Shown here piece after piece: positions 1 to 9,553 of a stretch of DNA of 64,000 bases. Each line of letters opens with the position of its first letter. Position 1 is the first letter of the stretch. The DNA is taken from NCBI RefSeq assembly GCF_013328345.1, contig NZ_JABULX010000007.1, forward strand, positions 1-64,000, in the 5' to 3' direction. This DNA is from Marinifaba aquimaris (lineage in GTDB: Bacteria > Pseudomonadota > Gammaproteobacteria > Enterobacterales > Alteromonadaceae). The position numbers and the translations under genes are program-made. The notes beneath the pieces were generated by a model, which saw only the letters and a list, made by a program, of their open reading frames with translations, had not been told where the DNA came from and did not search any database.

Positions 1-3000
1 GAGCCATCTTCTACTTTTGCTACACTGTCTCGAATTAAGTCTTTAATTTCTTTTGCCGCTTCTGCTGAGCGTTGAGCTAAGTTACGTACCTCGCCTGCAA
101 CAACAGCAAACCCTCGACCTTGCTCGCCTGCTCTTGCCGCTTCCACCGCAGCATTTAACGCCAGTAAGTTGGTTTGGAAAGCTATTTCATCTATCACACC
201 AATAATATCGGCTATTTTCTTACTCGAATCATTAATCTCTGACATACCTGTCACTGCGCGCTCGACAACCTCACCACCTTGAACCGCTTTCGTTTGGGCA
301 TCGCTCGCTAACTGATTAGCAATTTGAGCATTATCAGCGTTTTGTTTAACTGTACTGGTCATTTCTTCCATCGACGAAGCCGTTTCTTCTAATGACGACG
401 CTTGCTCTTCTGTGCGCTGGCTTAAATCCGCATTACCTTGGGCAATTTCATCAGCACCCGAAGCAACCATATTTGCAGATTGGTTTACTCGCGCAATAAT
501 TTCCGTCAGCTTAGTTACCGTCGCATTGGCATCTTCTTTAAGCTTACCAAATGCGCCTTGGTAATCACCTTCTATTCGCTTCGTTAAATTACCGTGCGCC
601 ATCGCATCTAGCATTTCAACGGTATCATTCATGACAACTTCACTAACATCAACAAGACGGTTTAACCCTTCACCTAAGTTTTTAAAGAAGCCATCTTTGT
701 CCTCGAGTGTCATTCTCACGCTTAAATCACCAGATGCCGCGCTTTCTACTAACTTGTCAATTTCCCGTTCAACCAATACCTCTTCAGTTCTATCGGCCCA
801 TTCAACAACTGTACCTAGTCTTTCACCCTCAATACTCATCCAAGGTGTAGCAGTCAAAGAAAATGTTAATCCAGCTAAATCAATTTCGGTCTTATAAGGT
901 TCACTTAAATTAGCTAACAAATTTCGCTGATAGGCTGGGTTCTGGTGTAAAATATCGATGCATTTACCAATCAGGTTTTCTGTATCGAACTGCGATAATA
1001 CTGTTTTTAACTTAGATTCACGTTTTTTCAACATTTTCATGTTTTCGTCATTAACGAAAACTATGTTGCAGTCATTGTCCGCTATCATGACATTCGCTTG
1101 GCAAAGCTTCAAAGCACTCGCAAGGTTGGCTGCTTCTCTTGCTTTTATAGCGGCATTTTTTTCAGCTGTTATATCAGTAGCGTACTTAACCACTTTGAAA
1201 GGCTTACCATTAGCGTCAAAAATAGGGTTATATGAAGCGCTTATCCAAACGTCATCACCAACTTTATTCAAACGCTTATATTCACCTGAGAAAAACTCAC
1301 CGTTTCGCAGCTGATTCCAAAAATCTTTATATTCAAGACTCTTAGCATAATCAGATTCTACAAATATTGCATGATGCCTGCCTTTTATCTCGTCGAGCTT
1401 ATAACCTATGGTTGTCAGGAAATTATCGTTAGCGTGTATGATTGTACCGTCAAGGTTAAATTCGATAACCGCTTGAGAACGACTAATAGCGTTAATCTGA
1501 CCTTCATAATTTAACCTTTCTGCCTTTTGTGCAGAAATATCGACAGCAAACTTAACCACTTTAAATGGCTTGCCATCAGCATCTAAAATAGGGTTGTATG
1601 ATGCTTGAATCCAGATTTCATCGCCATTTTTATCTAAACGTTTAAATTCGTCAGAGAAGAACTCACCTTTAGCGAGGCGTTGCCAAAACTTCTTATATTC
1701 GGTACTTCGACCATAATCTTGCTCAACAAATATAGAATGATGATAGCCTTTAATTTCGCTTAATGTGTAACCCATTGCGGTGAGAAAATTATCATTTGCA
1801 GTTAAAATCGTACCATCGAGGTCAAATTCAATAACAGCTTGAGAACGACTAATAGCTTCAATTTGGCCTTCAAAGTTGGCACTTTGAATTTTATCTGCAG
1901 TGATATCTGTTGCGTATTTTACTATTTTGAAGGGGTTACCCTCAGAATCCAAAATTGGGTTGTAAGAAGCTTGAATCCAAATTTCCTGAGCATTTTTTCC
2001 ATATCGCTTAAACTCTCCGGAAAAGTACTTACCGCTACCAAGTTTTTGCCAAAAATGTTGATACTCTTCACTGCTGGCATACTCAGCATCGACAAACATA
2101 GAGTGGTGCTTTCCCTTGACTTCTTCTAGACTGAAACCTACAGTCCCTAGAAAGTTGTTATTTGCAGTTAAAATCGTGCCATCTAAATTAAACTCTATTA
2201 CTGCCTGGGAACGACCTATTGCTTCTATTTGCCCGGAGAAGTCGGCGGCTTTGAATTTTTGTTCTGTTATGTCTACTGCGTATTTAACAACTTTATAAGC
2301 GTTACCGTTATAATCGAATATAGGATTGTAAGAAGCTTGGATCCATATTTCTTTGCCGCCTTTAGCAATGCGTTTGTATTCGGCTTGTTGATATTGCCCA
2401 GCGGCTAAACTTTGCCAAAACATTCTATATTCATTACTCTGCGCGTATTCTGGTTGAACAAATAAACTGTGATGTTTACCTTGTATTTCAGGCAATGAAT
2501 AACCCACCGCGCTTAAAAAGTTATCATTCGCCGTAATAATTGTACCGTCCAAATTAAATTCTATTACCGCTTGAGACTTACTGATAGCATCCAACTGCCC
2601 TTGGTAATCAACAGTTTTTCGTTTTAAGGCAGTGATGTCTGTGGCGAATTTAATAACTTTTAATAGATGTCCCTCATCGTCATAAACAGGGTTGTAGGAT
2701 GCTTGTATCCATACCTCTTTGCCATGTTTACCGTAGCGCTTAAATTCTTCAGATTGGAATTTACCAGCAGCTAATGATTGCCAAAATTGAGTATATTCAG
2801 CACTGGTAGCATAACTAGGGTCGACAAACATTTTGTGATGCCTGCCCTGTACTTCTGCAAGTTGATAACCCATTGTCGCAAGGAAGTTTTGGTTAGCAGT
2901 GATTATTGTTCCGTCTGGCTCAAACTCTATAATCGCTTGTGACTTGTGTAACGCAGCGATCACAAAGTCGTTGACTGAGTTGACCGGCTCCTGTTCCTTT

Positions 3001-3014
3001 GTGAACCATCCCAT
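1..3014 (-). CDS. Cytoplasmic methyl-accepting chemotaxis protein with multiple PAS repeats (3' end outside window)
   Basis: This is a chemoreceptor that would control the CheA encoded just upstream. The ATG at 3014 has an AAGAGGTGG ribosome binding site. About 1004 codons are visible and the C-terminus lies beyond the left edge. Five PAS/PAC repeats of about 122 residues start near 2935, 2570, 2205, 1840 and 1475. Each has an SQA[VI]IEF opening, an HH pair (for example GKHHS), WIQASYNP or a close variant, and a DIT/DIS end. A sixth degenerate PAS (about 1110-850) follows, then HAMP-like sequence and the methyl-accepting coiled coil with its conserved hairpin tip ([20 protein letters not shown]). 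No membrane segment is visible, so it should be cytoplasmic. The PAS type resembles BdlA/Aer-like receptors. The ligand or cofactor cannot be told from sequence. Confidence 0.93.
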   Translation of the reverse strand, partial: MGWFTKEQEPVNSVNDFVIAALHKSQAIIEFEPDGTIITANQNFLATMGYQLAEVQGRHHKMFVDPSYATSAEYTQFWQSLAAGKFQSEEFKRYGKHGKEVWIQASYNPVYDDEGHLLKVIKFATDITALKRKTVDYQGQLDAISKSQAVIEFNLDGTIITANDNFLSAVGYSLPEIQGKHHSLFVQPEYAQSNEYRMFWQSLAAGQYQQAEYKRIAKGGKEIWIQASYNPIFDYNGNAYKVVKYAVDITEQKFKAADFSGQIEAIGRSQAVIEFNLDGTILTANNNFLGTVGFSLEEVKGKHHSMFVDAEYASSEEYQHFWQKLGSGKYFSGEFKRYGKNAQEIWIQASYNPILDSEGNPFKIVKYATDITADKIQSANFEGQIEAISRSQAVIEFDLDGTILTANDNFLTAMGYTLSEIKGYHHSIFVEQDYGRSTEYKKFWQRLAKGEFFSDEFKRLDKNGDEIWIQASYNPILDADGKPFKVVKFAVDISAQKAERLNYEGQINAISRSQAVIEFNLDGTIIHANDNFLTTIGYKLDEIKGRHHAIFVESDYAKSLEYKDFWNQLRNGEFFSGEYKRLNKVGDDVWISASYNPIFDANGKPFKVVKYATDITAEKNAAIKAREAANLASALKLCQANVMIADNDCNIVFVNDENMKMLKKRESKLKTVLSQFDTENLIGKCIDILHQNPAYQRNLLANLSEPYKTEIDLAGLTFSLTATPWMSIEGERLGTVVEWADRTEEVLVEREIDKLVESAASGDLSVRMTLEDKDGFFKNLGEGLNRLVDVSEVVMNDTVEMLDAMAHGNLTKRIEGDYQGAFGKLKEDANATVTKLTEIIARVNQSANMVASGADEIAQGNADLSQRTEEQASSLEETASSMEEMTSTVKQNADNAQIANQLASDAQTKAVQGGEVVERAVTGMSEINDSSKKIADIIGVIDEIAFQTNLLALNAAVEAARAGEQGRGFAVVAGEVRNLAQRSAEAAKEIKDLIRDSVAKVEDG

Positions 3015-3084
3015 ACGGTTACCACCTCTTGACTTAATTTGTTCAGATCAGTTGTTTGCTGTAGTTAGTAATCGGCCAGCAAAA

Positions 3085-3579
3085 TTAAATATTTAGTACA
3101 TCGTTTAAATTCAACAGAATTAGCATTTTGTCTTGAGCCTGACCTAAGCCATTGATAAATCGACTATTTTTATTATCACCTAATTCTGGCGATTGATTTA
3201 TTTGGCTATCAAGAATAGTGTGAACATCTGAAACGGCATCGACCACTATTCCCATAATTTTGTCTTTACCTGCCTGTTCGAGCTTTAACACGATTACAAC
3301 GGTGATCGGGCTATACTCTATCGCTGGTAATCCAAAACGAATACGTAAATCAATAACAGGCACTATGGTACCGCGTAAATTCAATACACCCTTGACATAA
3401 TCAGGTGCATTAGGAATGGCAGTACTTTGTTCCCAACCTCTAATTTCTTGTACTTTTAAAATATCGACGCCGTATTCTTCATCAGCCATCAAAAAAGTTA
3501 AAAATTGGCTACTATCTTCTAAGCTTTCATCTTCTTCGTCAGTTGCTGCTAGTCGCGCATTTAATTCTTGTATATTCAT
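3085..3579 (-). CDS. cheW: Chemotaxis coupling protein CheW
   Basis: This is a 164-residue CheW-type adaptor that would link the PAS-repeat receptor to CheA. A short acidic N-terminus precedes a single CheW domain with the typical segments FLMADEEYGVDILKVQEI, KGVLNLRGTIVPVIDLR and a VDAVSDV element. It starts 2 bases after the cheA stop codon and ends 70 bases before the receptor gene, so it belongs to one operon in the order STAS-cheY-cheA-cheW-receptor. Such clusters often serve functions separate from the main flagellar system, but the output cannot be read from this gene. The family assignment is secure. Confidence 0.95.
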   Translation of the reverse strand: MNIQELNARLAATDEEDESLEDSSQFLTFLMADEEYGVDILKVQEIRGWEQSTAIPNAPDYVKGVLNLRGTIVPVIDLRIRFGLPAIEYSPITVVIVLKLEQAGKDKIMGIVVDAVSDVHTILDSQINQSPELGDNKNSRFINGLGQAQDKMLILLNLNDVLNI

Positions 3580-3581
3580 AT

Positions 3582-5684
3582 TTAAGCGACCTCTTCTTTA
3601 TTGAGGTGAGAGATCGAGCGCAGCGCTTTATTTATGCCAGCTAATTTAACTAAGCCCGCTACATCTATGATTAACGAAACGGTGCCATCACCTAAAATAG
3701 TGGCGCCAGAAATACCTTCAACGCGCATATAATTCGCTTCTAAACTCTTAATTACAACTTGCTGCTGAGCGAGTAACTCATCAACTAAAATACCGACTTT
3801 GCCATTGTCATTCTCAACAACAACTAGCAAACCATCTTCAAGCTTATTGCTATCGGCTGTGTGATTAAAAGACTCGTACAAACGAACAATCGGCACATAT
3901 TCATCTCTCAATCTGAGGACTTCATATTCACCGCCAACGTTATTAACTTTGGATACATCAACTTGCAGTGATTCGATAATATTAACAAGCGGTATGATAT
4001 AGATATGTTCACCCACTCTAACTAATTGCCCATCTAAAATAGCAAGCGTAAGTGGTAAACGAATGGTAAATGTAGAGCCTTGACCAGGGCGAGACTCCAA
4101 CTCGATGGAGCCATTTAGTGCCAGTATGTTTCTGCGAACAACATCCATGCCTACACCGCGACCCGATAAATCACTAACCTGATCCGCCGTTGAAAAACCA
4201 GGCTCAAAAATCAACTCATTGATATCTTGTTCAGAAAGCTCATCGGTATCTTTGATAAGGCCGTTTTCAATGGCTTTACTGCGAATTTTCTCTGTATTAA
4301 GCCCTTTGCCATCATCGGCGATTTCCACTACAACATTACCGCCTTGATGGTAAGCATTTAATGTCAATAAACCGACTTCAGATTTACCACTAGCAACTCG
4401 TTCTTCTGGCGACTCCAAGCCGTGATCCATAGAGTTTCTGACCAAATGAACCATAGGGTCAGATATCTTTTCCATGACGGTTTTATCTAATTCAGTTTGC
4501 TCACCAAGTAACTTAAGCTCGATATTTTTACCCAACTTCTTACTGGTATCTCGAACGAGGCGAGGAAAACGACTAAATACAAAGCTAATAGGCAGCATGC
4601 GGATGCGCATGACACTTTCTTGTAGGTCTCTAGTATTGTGAGCTAGTTGTGCCATCCCCTCCTGAATTCTCGCTAGTTTACTGGAATCAAGTTCACCATC
4701 GGTTAATTGCGTTAGCATAGCCTGAGTAATAACCAGCTCACCCACCATGTTAATTAGTGAGTCAACCTTATCAATACTGACGCGAATAGAACTTGCTTCG
4801 GTATTTTTAGGTTCAGCTTTGGTAGGCGCTTTATTTGTTTCGGTGGGTTTTACAACTTCCGTAGGCGGGTCAGTAATCGATTCAGCCGTTTCTAGTTGAG
4901 TCGAAGCATTGTCATCTTCAGCTAGAGCATATTCTTGTTCAGAATCTTCAACCTCTGCTTTGATTGCGTCAATGACAATATCAGACTCATCAATAACCCA
5001 ATCAAAAACTTCATCAACTGCGGCTTGTTCACAGTCTGATTTAAGCGCAATTTGCCATTGGAAATAACAGATTTCAGGGTCAATGTCGCCAAGTACAGGA
5101 ACTTGTTCGACATCGAGCTGCACGTCAACTTCACCTAAATCAGCCAATTCCAATAGCATATAAATTGGCTCATTACCCGTTTTTAGAATGTCTAAACCCG
5201 GTTTAAAGCTGATATTCCAGCCTTGCTGTTTTTTATTGGCCTTCGGCGTTGACGGTTCAGCTAATTCAGCGCCTTTTGGCTCAGTTGGAGCGTCTTCTCC
5301 GGATAAAATAGCTTCAAACTGTTTCTTAAGTTCCGAAGATACTTGGGTATCAGGTTCTTCGCTAGCTCGTAAGCTATCGAGCATTCCTCTTAGGCAATCA
5401 ACAGATTGTAAAAATAAGTCAATTTGATGCTGAGTTAACTGTCTTTGACCATCTCGAATTTGGTCAAGTAAAGTTTCGACGACATGGGTAAAATCTGAAA
5501 CGGAGGAGAAACCGAAAGTGCCGCTTCCACCTTTAATGGAGTGCGCAGAGCGAAAAATGGTGTTGATCGTTTCATCATCAGGAGTACCCGGTTGTAAGTT
5601 GAGCAACTCAGCTTCCATGACATCCAGCCCTTCAAAGCTTTCTTCAAAGAAAACCTCGTAAAACTGACTTAAATCCACACTCAT
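3582..5684 (-). CDS. cheA: Chemotaxis histidine kinase CheA
   Basis: This is a 700-residue CheA. The N-terminal Hpt domain has the phosphorylatable histidine H48 in the RSAHSIKGGSGTFG segment. Residues about 155-250 form a separate domain (around GWNISFKPGLDILKTGNEP) in place of a classical CheY-binding P2, then an acidic linker leads to the dimerisation domain (IDKVDSLINMVGELVI). The ATPase domain has its N box near LVRNSMDHGLESPEER and the G motifs DDGKGL and GRGVGMDVV. A CheW-like regulatory domain ends the protein. It would phosphorylate the CheY encoded 3 bases upstream. All catalytic motifs are present. Confidence 0.96.
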   Translation of the reverse strand: MSVDLSQFYEVFFEESFEGLDVMEAELLNLQPGTPDDETINTIFRSAHSIKGGSGTFGFSSVSDFTHVVETLLDQIRDGQRQLTQHQIDLFLQSVDCLRGMLDSLRASEEPDTQVSSELKKQFEAILSGEDAPTEPKGAELAEPSTPKANKKQQGWNISFKPGLDILKTGNEPIYMLLELADLGEVDVQLDVEQVPVLGDIDPEICYFQWQIALKSDCEQAAVDEVFDWVIDESDIVIDAIKAEVEDSEQEYALAEDDNASTQLETAESITDPPTEVVKPTETNKAPTKAEPKNTEASSIRVSIDKVDSLINMVGELVITQAMLTQLTDGELDSSKLARIQEGMAQLAHNTRDLQESVMRIRMLPISFVFSRFPRLVRDTSKKLGKNIELKLLGEQTELDKTVMEKISDPMVHLVRNSMDHGLESPEERVASGKSEVGLLTLNAYHQGGNVVVEIADDGKGLNTEKIRSKAIENGLIKDTDELSEQDINELIFEPGFSTADQVSDLSGRGVGMDVVRRNILALNGSIELESRPGQGSTFTIRLPLTLAILDGQLVRVGEHIYIIPLVNIIESLQVDVSKVNNVGGEYEVLRLRDEYVPIVRLYESFNHTADSNKLEDGLLVVVENDNGKVGILVDELLAQQQVVIKSLEANYMRVEGISGATILGDGTVSLIIDVAGLVKLAGINKALRSISHLNKEEVA

Positions 5685-5687
5685 AAA

Positions 5688-6050
5688 TTATCTCAGTACT
5701 TTATTGATAGTCGCTAATAACTGATCTGGGTTAAATGGTTTTACAATCCAACCTGTTGCACCAGCAGCTTTACCCGCCGACTTTTTCTCTAAGCCAGACT
5801 CTGTGGTCAACATCAACATAGGTGTAAATTTGTACTGAGCTAGCTGACGCAATTCAGAAATAAGGGTGATACCGTCCATATTAGGCATATTCACATCAGA
5901 AATGATGAGGTCAAACTCACTCGTTTTAGCTACGTTCAAAGCATCCACACCATCTTTGGCATCAGTCACGTCGAAACCAGCTTTTTTAAGAGTGAACGAA
6001 ACCATTTGGCGCATTGAAGCAGAATCATCAACGGCAAGAATTTTTTTCAT
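5688..6050 (-). CDS. cheY: CheY-type single-domain response regulator
   Basis: This is a 120-residue receiver domain with no output domain. The acidic pocket residues D8 and D9, the phosphoacceptor D52 (in IISDVNMPNMDG), the switch threonine in MLTTES and the lysine of VKPF are all present. Its place between the STAS gene and cheA suggests it is the cognate CheY of this cluster. Whether it acts on the flagellar motor or on another target cannot be decided here. Confidence 0.95.
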   Translation of the reverse strand: MKKILAVDDSASMRQMVSFTLKKAGFDVTDAKDGVDALNVAKTSEFDLIISDVNMPNMDGITLISELRQLAQYKFTPMLMLTTESGLEKKSAGKAAGATGWIVKPFNPDQLLATINKVLR

Positions 6051-6075
6051 GGGTATTTCCTGTGTACGTATTTAA

Positions 6076-6354
6076 TTATTTAAGATTAAAATAAGATTCT
6101 AAGGCCAATGCCTTAACAGCATTATTAAAAGCAGTTGATGTTTTTGAAAAACTTAAAGATAAGTTTTGCTTTTCAAGTGTTTTTTGCATAGAGACAAGTA
6201 ATTGCATGACTGCTGTATCCACTTTTTCTGTGTTACTGGCGTCTACTTCAACTGGGCATCCAAGCACAAAAAGCTCACGCATGTTTTTGAGAAGTTCTTC
6301 AGCTTGTGCGATTGTGGCGCTGGCAGGTAGTTCAAGATTTACTTTTTCAGCCAT
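6076..6354 (-). CDS. STAS-domain protein of the chemosensory operon
   Basis: This is a 92-residue protein made of a single STAS domain, the fold of anti-sigma-factor antagonists. The conserved loop that carries the regulatory Ser/Thr reads VDASNTEKVDTAV, with T47 as the likely equivalent residue. It is the first gene of the STAS-cheY-cheA-cheW-receptor operon, 25 bases ahead of cheY. STAS proteins are known partners of some chemosensory arrays, but no partner kinase or sigma regulator is visible nearby, so its role is inferred from position only. Confidence 0.82.
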   Translation of the reverse strand: MAEKVNLELPASATIAQAEELLKNMRELFVLGCPVEVDASNTEKVDTAVMQLLVSMQKTLEKQNLSLSFSKTSTAFNNAVKALALESYFNLK

Positions 6355-6488
6355 TCCTTTCTCTGATCTTATTATTTCAAATATATTTATATGTAATTGA
6401 TACTAGATGTAATTTACGATTTAGCACAATATTTTTTTGTTAATGAAATGAAACCTAACTATAAATAAAAAAACTGATAGAAATGGCT

Positions 6489-7115
6489 TCAAATTGTTAA
6501 CGACAGTGCCTTAATTACCTCTGGTAACTGCTCAAAATTAATGCTCGGTGGAGACATATTAAAGTCGGGTTTGACCATCGCCGTAATTTGCCCTTTTGGA
6601 TTAATAATCACTAAAGACGCAGAATGATTTACCAAATAATCTTGCCCTTCTTTCCCTTCAACCATTGAGTAAACTAAGCCCAACTGTCGAGTAAAAGGCA
6701 GCAGAGTTTTATGTTCTGCTGTCACCCCAACAAAGTTAGGATTAAAAAATTGAGCGTAATCGTCCAACTTACTAACACTGTCTCGCTGTGGATCAGCCGA
6801 TACTAAAACAACTTGATATGGCAAATTAAGTTGGCTTAGAGCAGGTTCTATTCTGGCAAGGTTGAGCATAGTAGCAGGGCAAATATCTGGGCAATAGGTA
6901 TAGCCAAGAAACAAGATGTTCCATTTACCAAGTAAAGCTTGTTCGGTAAATGGTCCGTTTATGTGCTCAAGTTCAAATGAAGTTAAAGCTCTTGCTGGCT
7001 GATAAACCCGAACGTTTTCAAATTTTTCGCCTACATCATTTTTTGATTTTTGATCAGTACATCCAAGGAGTATACAAATACAAAACAGAGCAAAGTAGGT
7101 ACGCAAATTTGTCAT
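6489..7115 (-). CDS. SCO1/SenC/PrrC-family copper chaperone lipoprotein
   Basis: This would be a membrane-anchored thioredoxin-fold protein that delivers copper to the CuA centre of cytochrome c oxidase subunit II. From the ATG at 7115 the N-terminus is a lipoprotein signal with lipobox LLGC (C19). The copper-binding CxxxC follows at C75/C79 (YCPDICP), and the later histidine lies in LVNHSASLVI. A GTG three codons upstream, at 7124, is an alternative start, but the ATG follows the ctaB stop more naturally. It is the last gene of the cox cluster, directly after ctaB. Confidence 0.92.
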   Translation of the reverse strand: MTNLRTYFALFCICILLGCTDQKSKNDVGEKFENVRVYQPARALTSFELEHINGPFTEQALLGKWNILFLGYTYCPDICPATMLNLARIEPALSQLNLPYQVVLVSADPQRDSVSKLDDYAQFFNPNFVGVTAEHKTLLPFTRQLGLVYSMVEGKEGQDYLVNHSASLVIINPKGQITAMVKPDFNMSPPSINFEQLPEVIKALSLTI

Positions 7116-7124
7116 TAAAACCAC

Positions 7125-8018
7125 TTAAAAAATAAAATGATCAACCATTAAAGCAATAAACAACAGCATAAGATGAATAATAGAAAATTTAAATAGTTTG
7201 AAGGCATCTTTATGATCTACTTGCCTTTTTAAACGCAATGCCAGCTGTAAAAAGCGGCCATTGAGCAAAATACAGGCAATTAAATAACAGTATTCCACCA
7301 TACCAACTAACCAAGGCAACAAGCACACTAAAAATAAAATAGCCGAATAAAGCACAACCATGGTTTTGGTGAACTCAATTCCATGAGTCACCGGCAACAT
7401 TGGTATCTTTGCTTTGCTGTAGTCTTTCTCTCTGTGAATAGCTAATGCCCAAAAGTGCGGAGGAGTCCAAGTGAAAATAATCATCACAAGCAATAAAGCA
7501 TTGGGGTCAAGTTGATTGGTTACGGCTGTCCAACCTAATAGTGGCGGCATAGCTCCCGCTAAACCACCTATAACGATATTTTGTGGGGTTGCCCGCTTTA
7601 AATACAGAGTGTAAATAAAGGCATATCCAACTAAAGATGCAAAAGTTAACCAAGCCGTTAACCAATTAACGGCTAACACCAATATAGTAAAACCGAAACA
7701 TGCCAACAGTATTGCAAAGCACAAGGCATGGGTACTGGTCACTCTGCCTCTAGCTATAGGCCTTTGGTAAGTTCGCGCCATTAAACTATCAACCTTTTGA
7801 TCAACTACGTGGTTAATGACAGCTGCAGCGCCAGATAAGCTACCAATTCCCAAAATACTTGCAGTGATCAGTGAAAAAGAGGGTAACTCAGCTGACGCTA
7901 AGACCATACCGACTAAAGCCGTTAATAATATCAACAGTACAACTTTAGGTTTAGTTAACTCTAAGTAGTCTTTGTAGTGAAAACGACGACTAGCCCCCAT
8001 GATCATACTCTTAGCCAT
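7125..8018 (-). CDS. ctaB: Protohaem IX farnesyltransferase (haem O synthase)
   Basis: This is a UbiA-superfamily membrane enzyme that makes haem O from haem B, the first step towards haem A. Many hydrophobic helices are present. The first prenyl-diphosphate-binding motif is NHVVDQKVDSLMART and a second conserved loop lies near HREKDYSKAKIPM. The start at 8018 is preferred because AGGAGA lies 8 bases upstream; an ATG two codons earlier is too close to that site. It overlaps the end of ctaA by 8 bases, which suggests translational coupling. It is also called cyoE. Confidence 0.94.
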   Translation of the reverse strand: MAKSMIMGASRRFHYKDYLELTKPKVVLLILLTALVGMVLASAELPSFSLITASILGIGSLSGAAAVINHVVDQKVDSLMARTYQRPIARGRVTSTHALCFAILLACFGFTILVLAVNWLTAWLTFASLVGYAFIYTLYLKRATPQNIVIGGLAGAMPPLLGWTAVTNQLDPNALLLVMIIFTWTPPHFWALAIHREKDYSKAKIPMLPVTHGIEFTKTMVVLYSAILFLVCLLPWLVGMVEYCYLIACILLNGRFLQLALRLKRQVDHKDAFKLFKFSIIHLMLLFIALMVDHFIF

Positions 8019-9009
8019 AACCATGTTCTCCTGTCCGATATTTAATACTGTAGATAACAAAAACGAAGCTCACTAGCAGCAACAAGGCAACAAAATTGTG
8101 TGCAACCGCAACACTCAAAGGCAATAAGAAAACGATGTTACTAACACCTAGTGCGATTTGAGTGATCAGCAAAAGAGAAATTAACCAAGCAACTCGATGA
8201 GATACTTTGCAATTAGCGGCATGAAATAGATAAGCTAAAAAGATTAAAACAATTGCGGTAACAACCATAGCTCCAATTCTATGGCTTGAGTGGATGGTTA
8301 CTCTTGCAGCAAAATCCAGCACACCAAACTCATAATTATCAGCAACTGGGCTGATGGGTGAAAAAGCCTGCTGATATTGATAAAGCTCCAGCCAGCCATC
8401 TTCACAAATAGGCAACTCGGTACAAACTAAGGCAGCGTAGTTAGCGGATGTCCAACCACCCAAAGCAATTTGTAAAAAGACAAATACCAAGCATAAACAA
8501 CTTAATACAAATATCCGATTTTGCCGATAAAGATGTATGCGTATTTGATAGTGGCCAAGGCGAAAAGCCATCAAGCACAACAATGAAAAAATAGTAAAAC
8601 CACCTAGCAAATGCCCCATTACAATAATGGGCATCAGGTTCATTGTTACCGTCCACATCCCTAGAGCGCCTTGGAAACAAACCAAGATAAGTAACAAACT
8701 TGAATGAAAGTAAAACCTTTGTTGCTTTAATTTAAAAGTGAAGTAGGTCAGTAATAAGATGCTAAAACCAAGTGAAGAAGCGAGATAACGATGAATCATT
8801 TCATTCCAAGCTTTATCAGGTTCCAATGGTCTTTCAGGATAAGCTTGCTCTGCGATAGCAATATCTGAACCTTGGGGAACTGAGAAAAAACCATAACAGC
8901 CTGGCCAATCTGGACAACCTAGTCCAGCATCTGTAAGGCGCGTGTAAGCGCCTAAGACAATCACGAAGCAAGCTAAAAATAACGATAAGTACACTAAAAA
9001 ACGCATCAT
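8011..9009 (-). CDS. ctaA: Haem A synthase (COX15/CtaA family)
   Basis: This is a 332-residue multi-spanning membrane protein that oxidises haem O to haem A for the oxidase encoded upstream. Family signatures are the first loop TRLTDAGLGCPDWPGCYG, the histidine-bearing segment NEMIHRYLASSLGF, the periplasmic Cys-containing loop ALVCTELPICEDGW and the later histidines in IHSSHRIGA and AVAHNFVA. It overlaps ctaB by 8 bases at its end and starts 4 bases after the preceding thiol-protein gene. Confidence 0.95.
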   Translation of the reverse strand: MMRFLVYLSLFLACFVIVLGAYTRLTDAGLGCPDWPGCYGFFSVPQGSDIAIAEQAYPERPLEPDKAWNEMIHRYLASSLGFSILLLTYFTFKLKQQRFYFHSSLLLILVCFQGALGMWTVTMNLMPIIVMGHLLGGFTIFSLLCLMAFRLGHYQIRIHLYRQNRIFVLSCLCLVFVFLQIALGGWTSANYAALVCTELPICEDGWLELYQYQQAFSPISPVADNYEFGVLDFAARVTIHSSHRIGAMVVTAIVLIFLAYLFHAANCKVSHRVAWLISLLLITQIALGVSNIVFLLPLSVAVAHNFVALLLLVSFVFVIYSIKYRTGEHGYG

Positions 9010-9013
9010 GAGC

Positions 9014-9553
9014 CTAACCTATCTTAGATAGTTTCAGCATTTTTTTAAGATCTTTTAACAGATCTCTAGCGACCAAAATACTTTGTTTAGCATCGTGCGA
9101 GATAGGGTATTTAAGCATTACATTGTTTAGTGGATCGGCGATAAATATTGCGCTTTCATTTTGATAAGAGAAGTTTGTCAGTGCCTTATCACTTAGATAA
9201 TTGATTTGCCCATTGCTGTCAGTTTGCTTAACGGATGCAGATGATACCAATACCGCTTCGACTCTATCTAACTCTCGACCAAGTGCTAAACGTACATTAT
9301 TCATACCTGACAACGCATTTTGACAAGACTGATCACAAGTATCAGAGTGATGACCATACAACAATAACCATTTACCTTTTAGGTGTTCAGGTCTGTCCAT
9401 TTCAATTTGTATGACAGGAGATAAGAGTTCACCTTTAGCCATTACCCCTCTTTCAAACCAACCTTGTTTAAGTGCAATAGCTGCTAATAATACGGGCGCT
9501 ACAAAGGCGACAATAAACAGTGCTAACTGGCTGTATTTGGTTTTTGGTAGCAT
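9014..9553 (-). CDS. Membrane-anchored thioredoxin-like protein of the cox cluster
   Basis: This is a protein of about 179 residues with one N-terminal membrane helix (residues about 9-28) and a periplasmic domain. That domain has a CxxxC pair at C73/C77 (DTCDQSC), the same spacing as SCO copper chaperones, placed after a GKWLLLYG strand like the GKW strand of SCO. A later IFIADPLNNVMLKYP segment matches the thioredoxin-fold C-terminal strand. The start at 9553 is chosen because AAAAGG lies 9 bases upstream. It overlaps surf1 by 31 bases. A role in copper or thiol handling during oxidase assembly is inferred from context and the cysteine pair. Confidence 0.75.
   Translation of the reverse strand: MLPKTKYSQLALFIVAFVAPVLLAAIALKQGWFERGVMAKGELLSPVIQIEMDRPEHLKGKWLLLYGHHSDTCDQSCQNALSGMNNVRLALGRELDRVEAVLVSSASVKQTDSNGQINYLSDKALTNFSYQNESAIFIADPLNNVMLKYPISHDAKQSILVARDLLKDLKKMLKLSKIG

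Noticed and set aside
631-2298. Several plus-strand open frames opposite the PAS repeats
   Set aside because: They are antisense shadows of the receptor gene, repeat with its 366-base period, and lack ribosome sites and protein-like composition.
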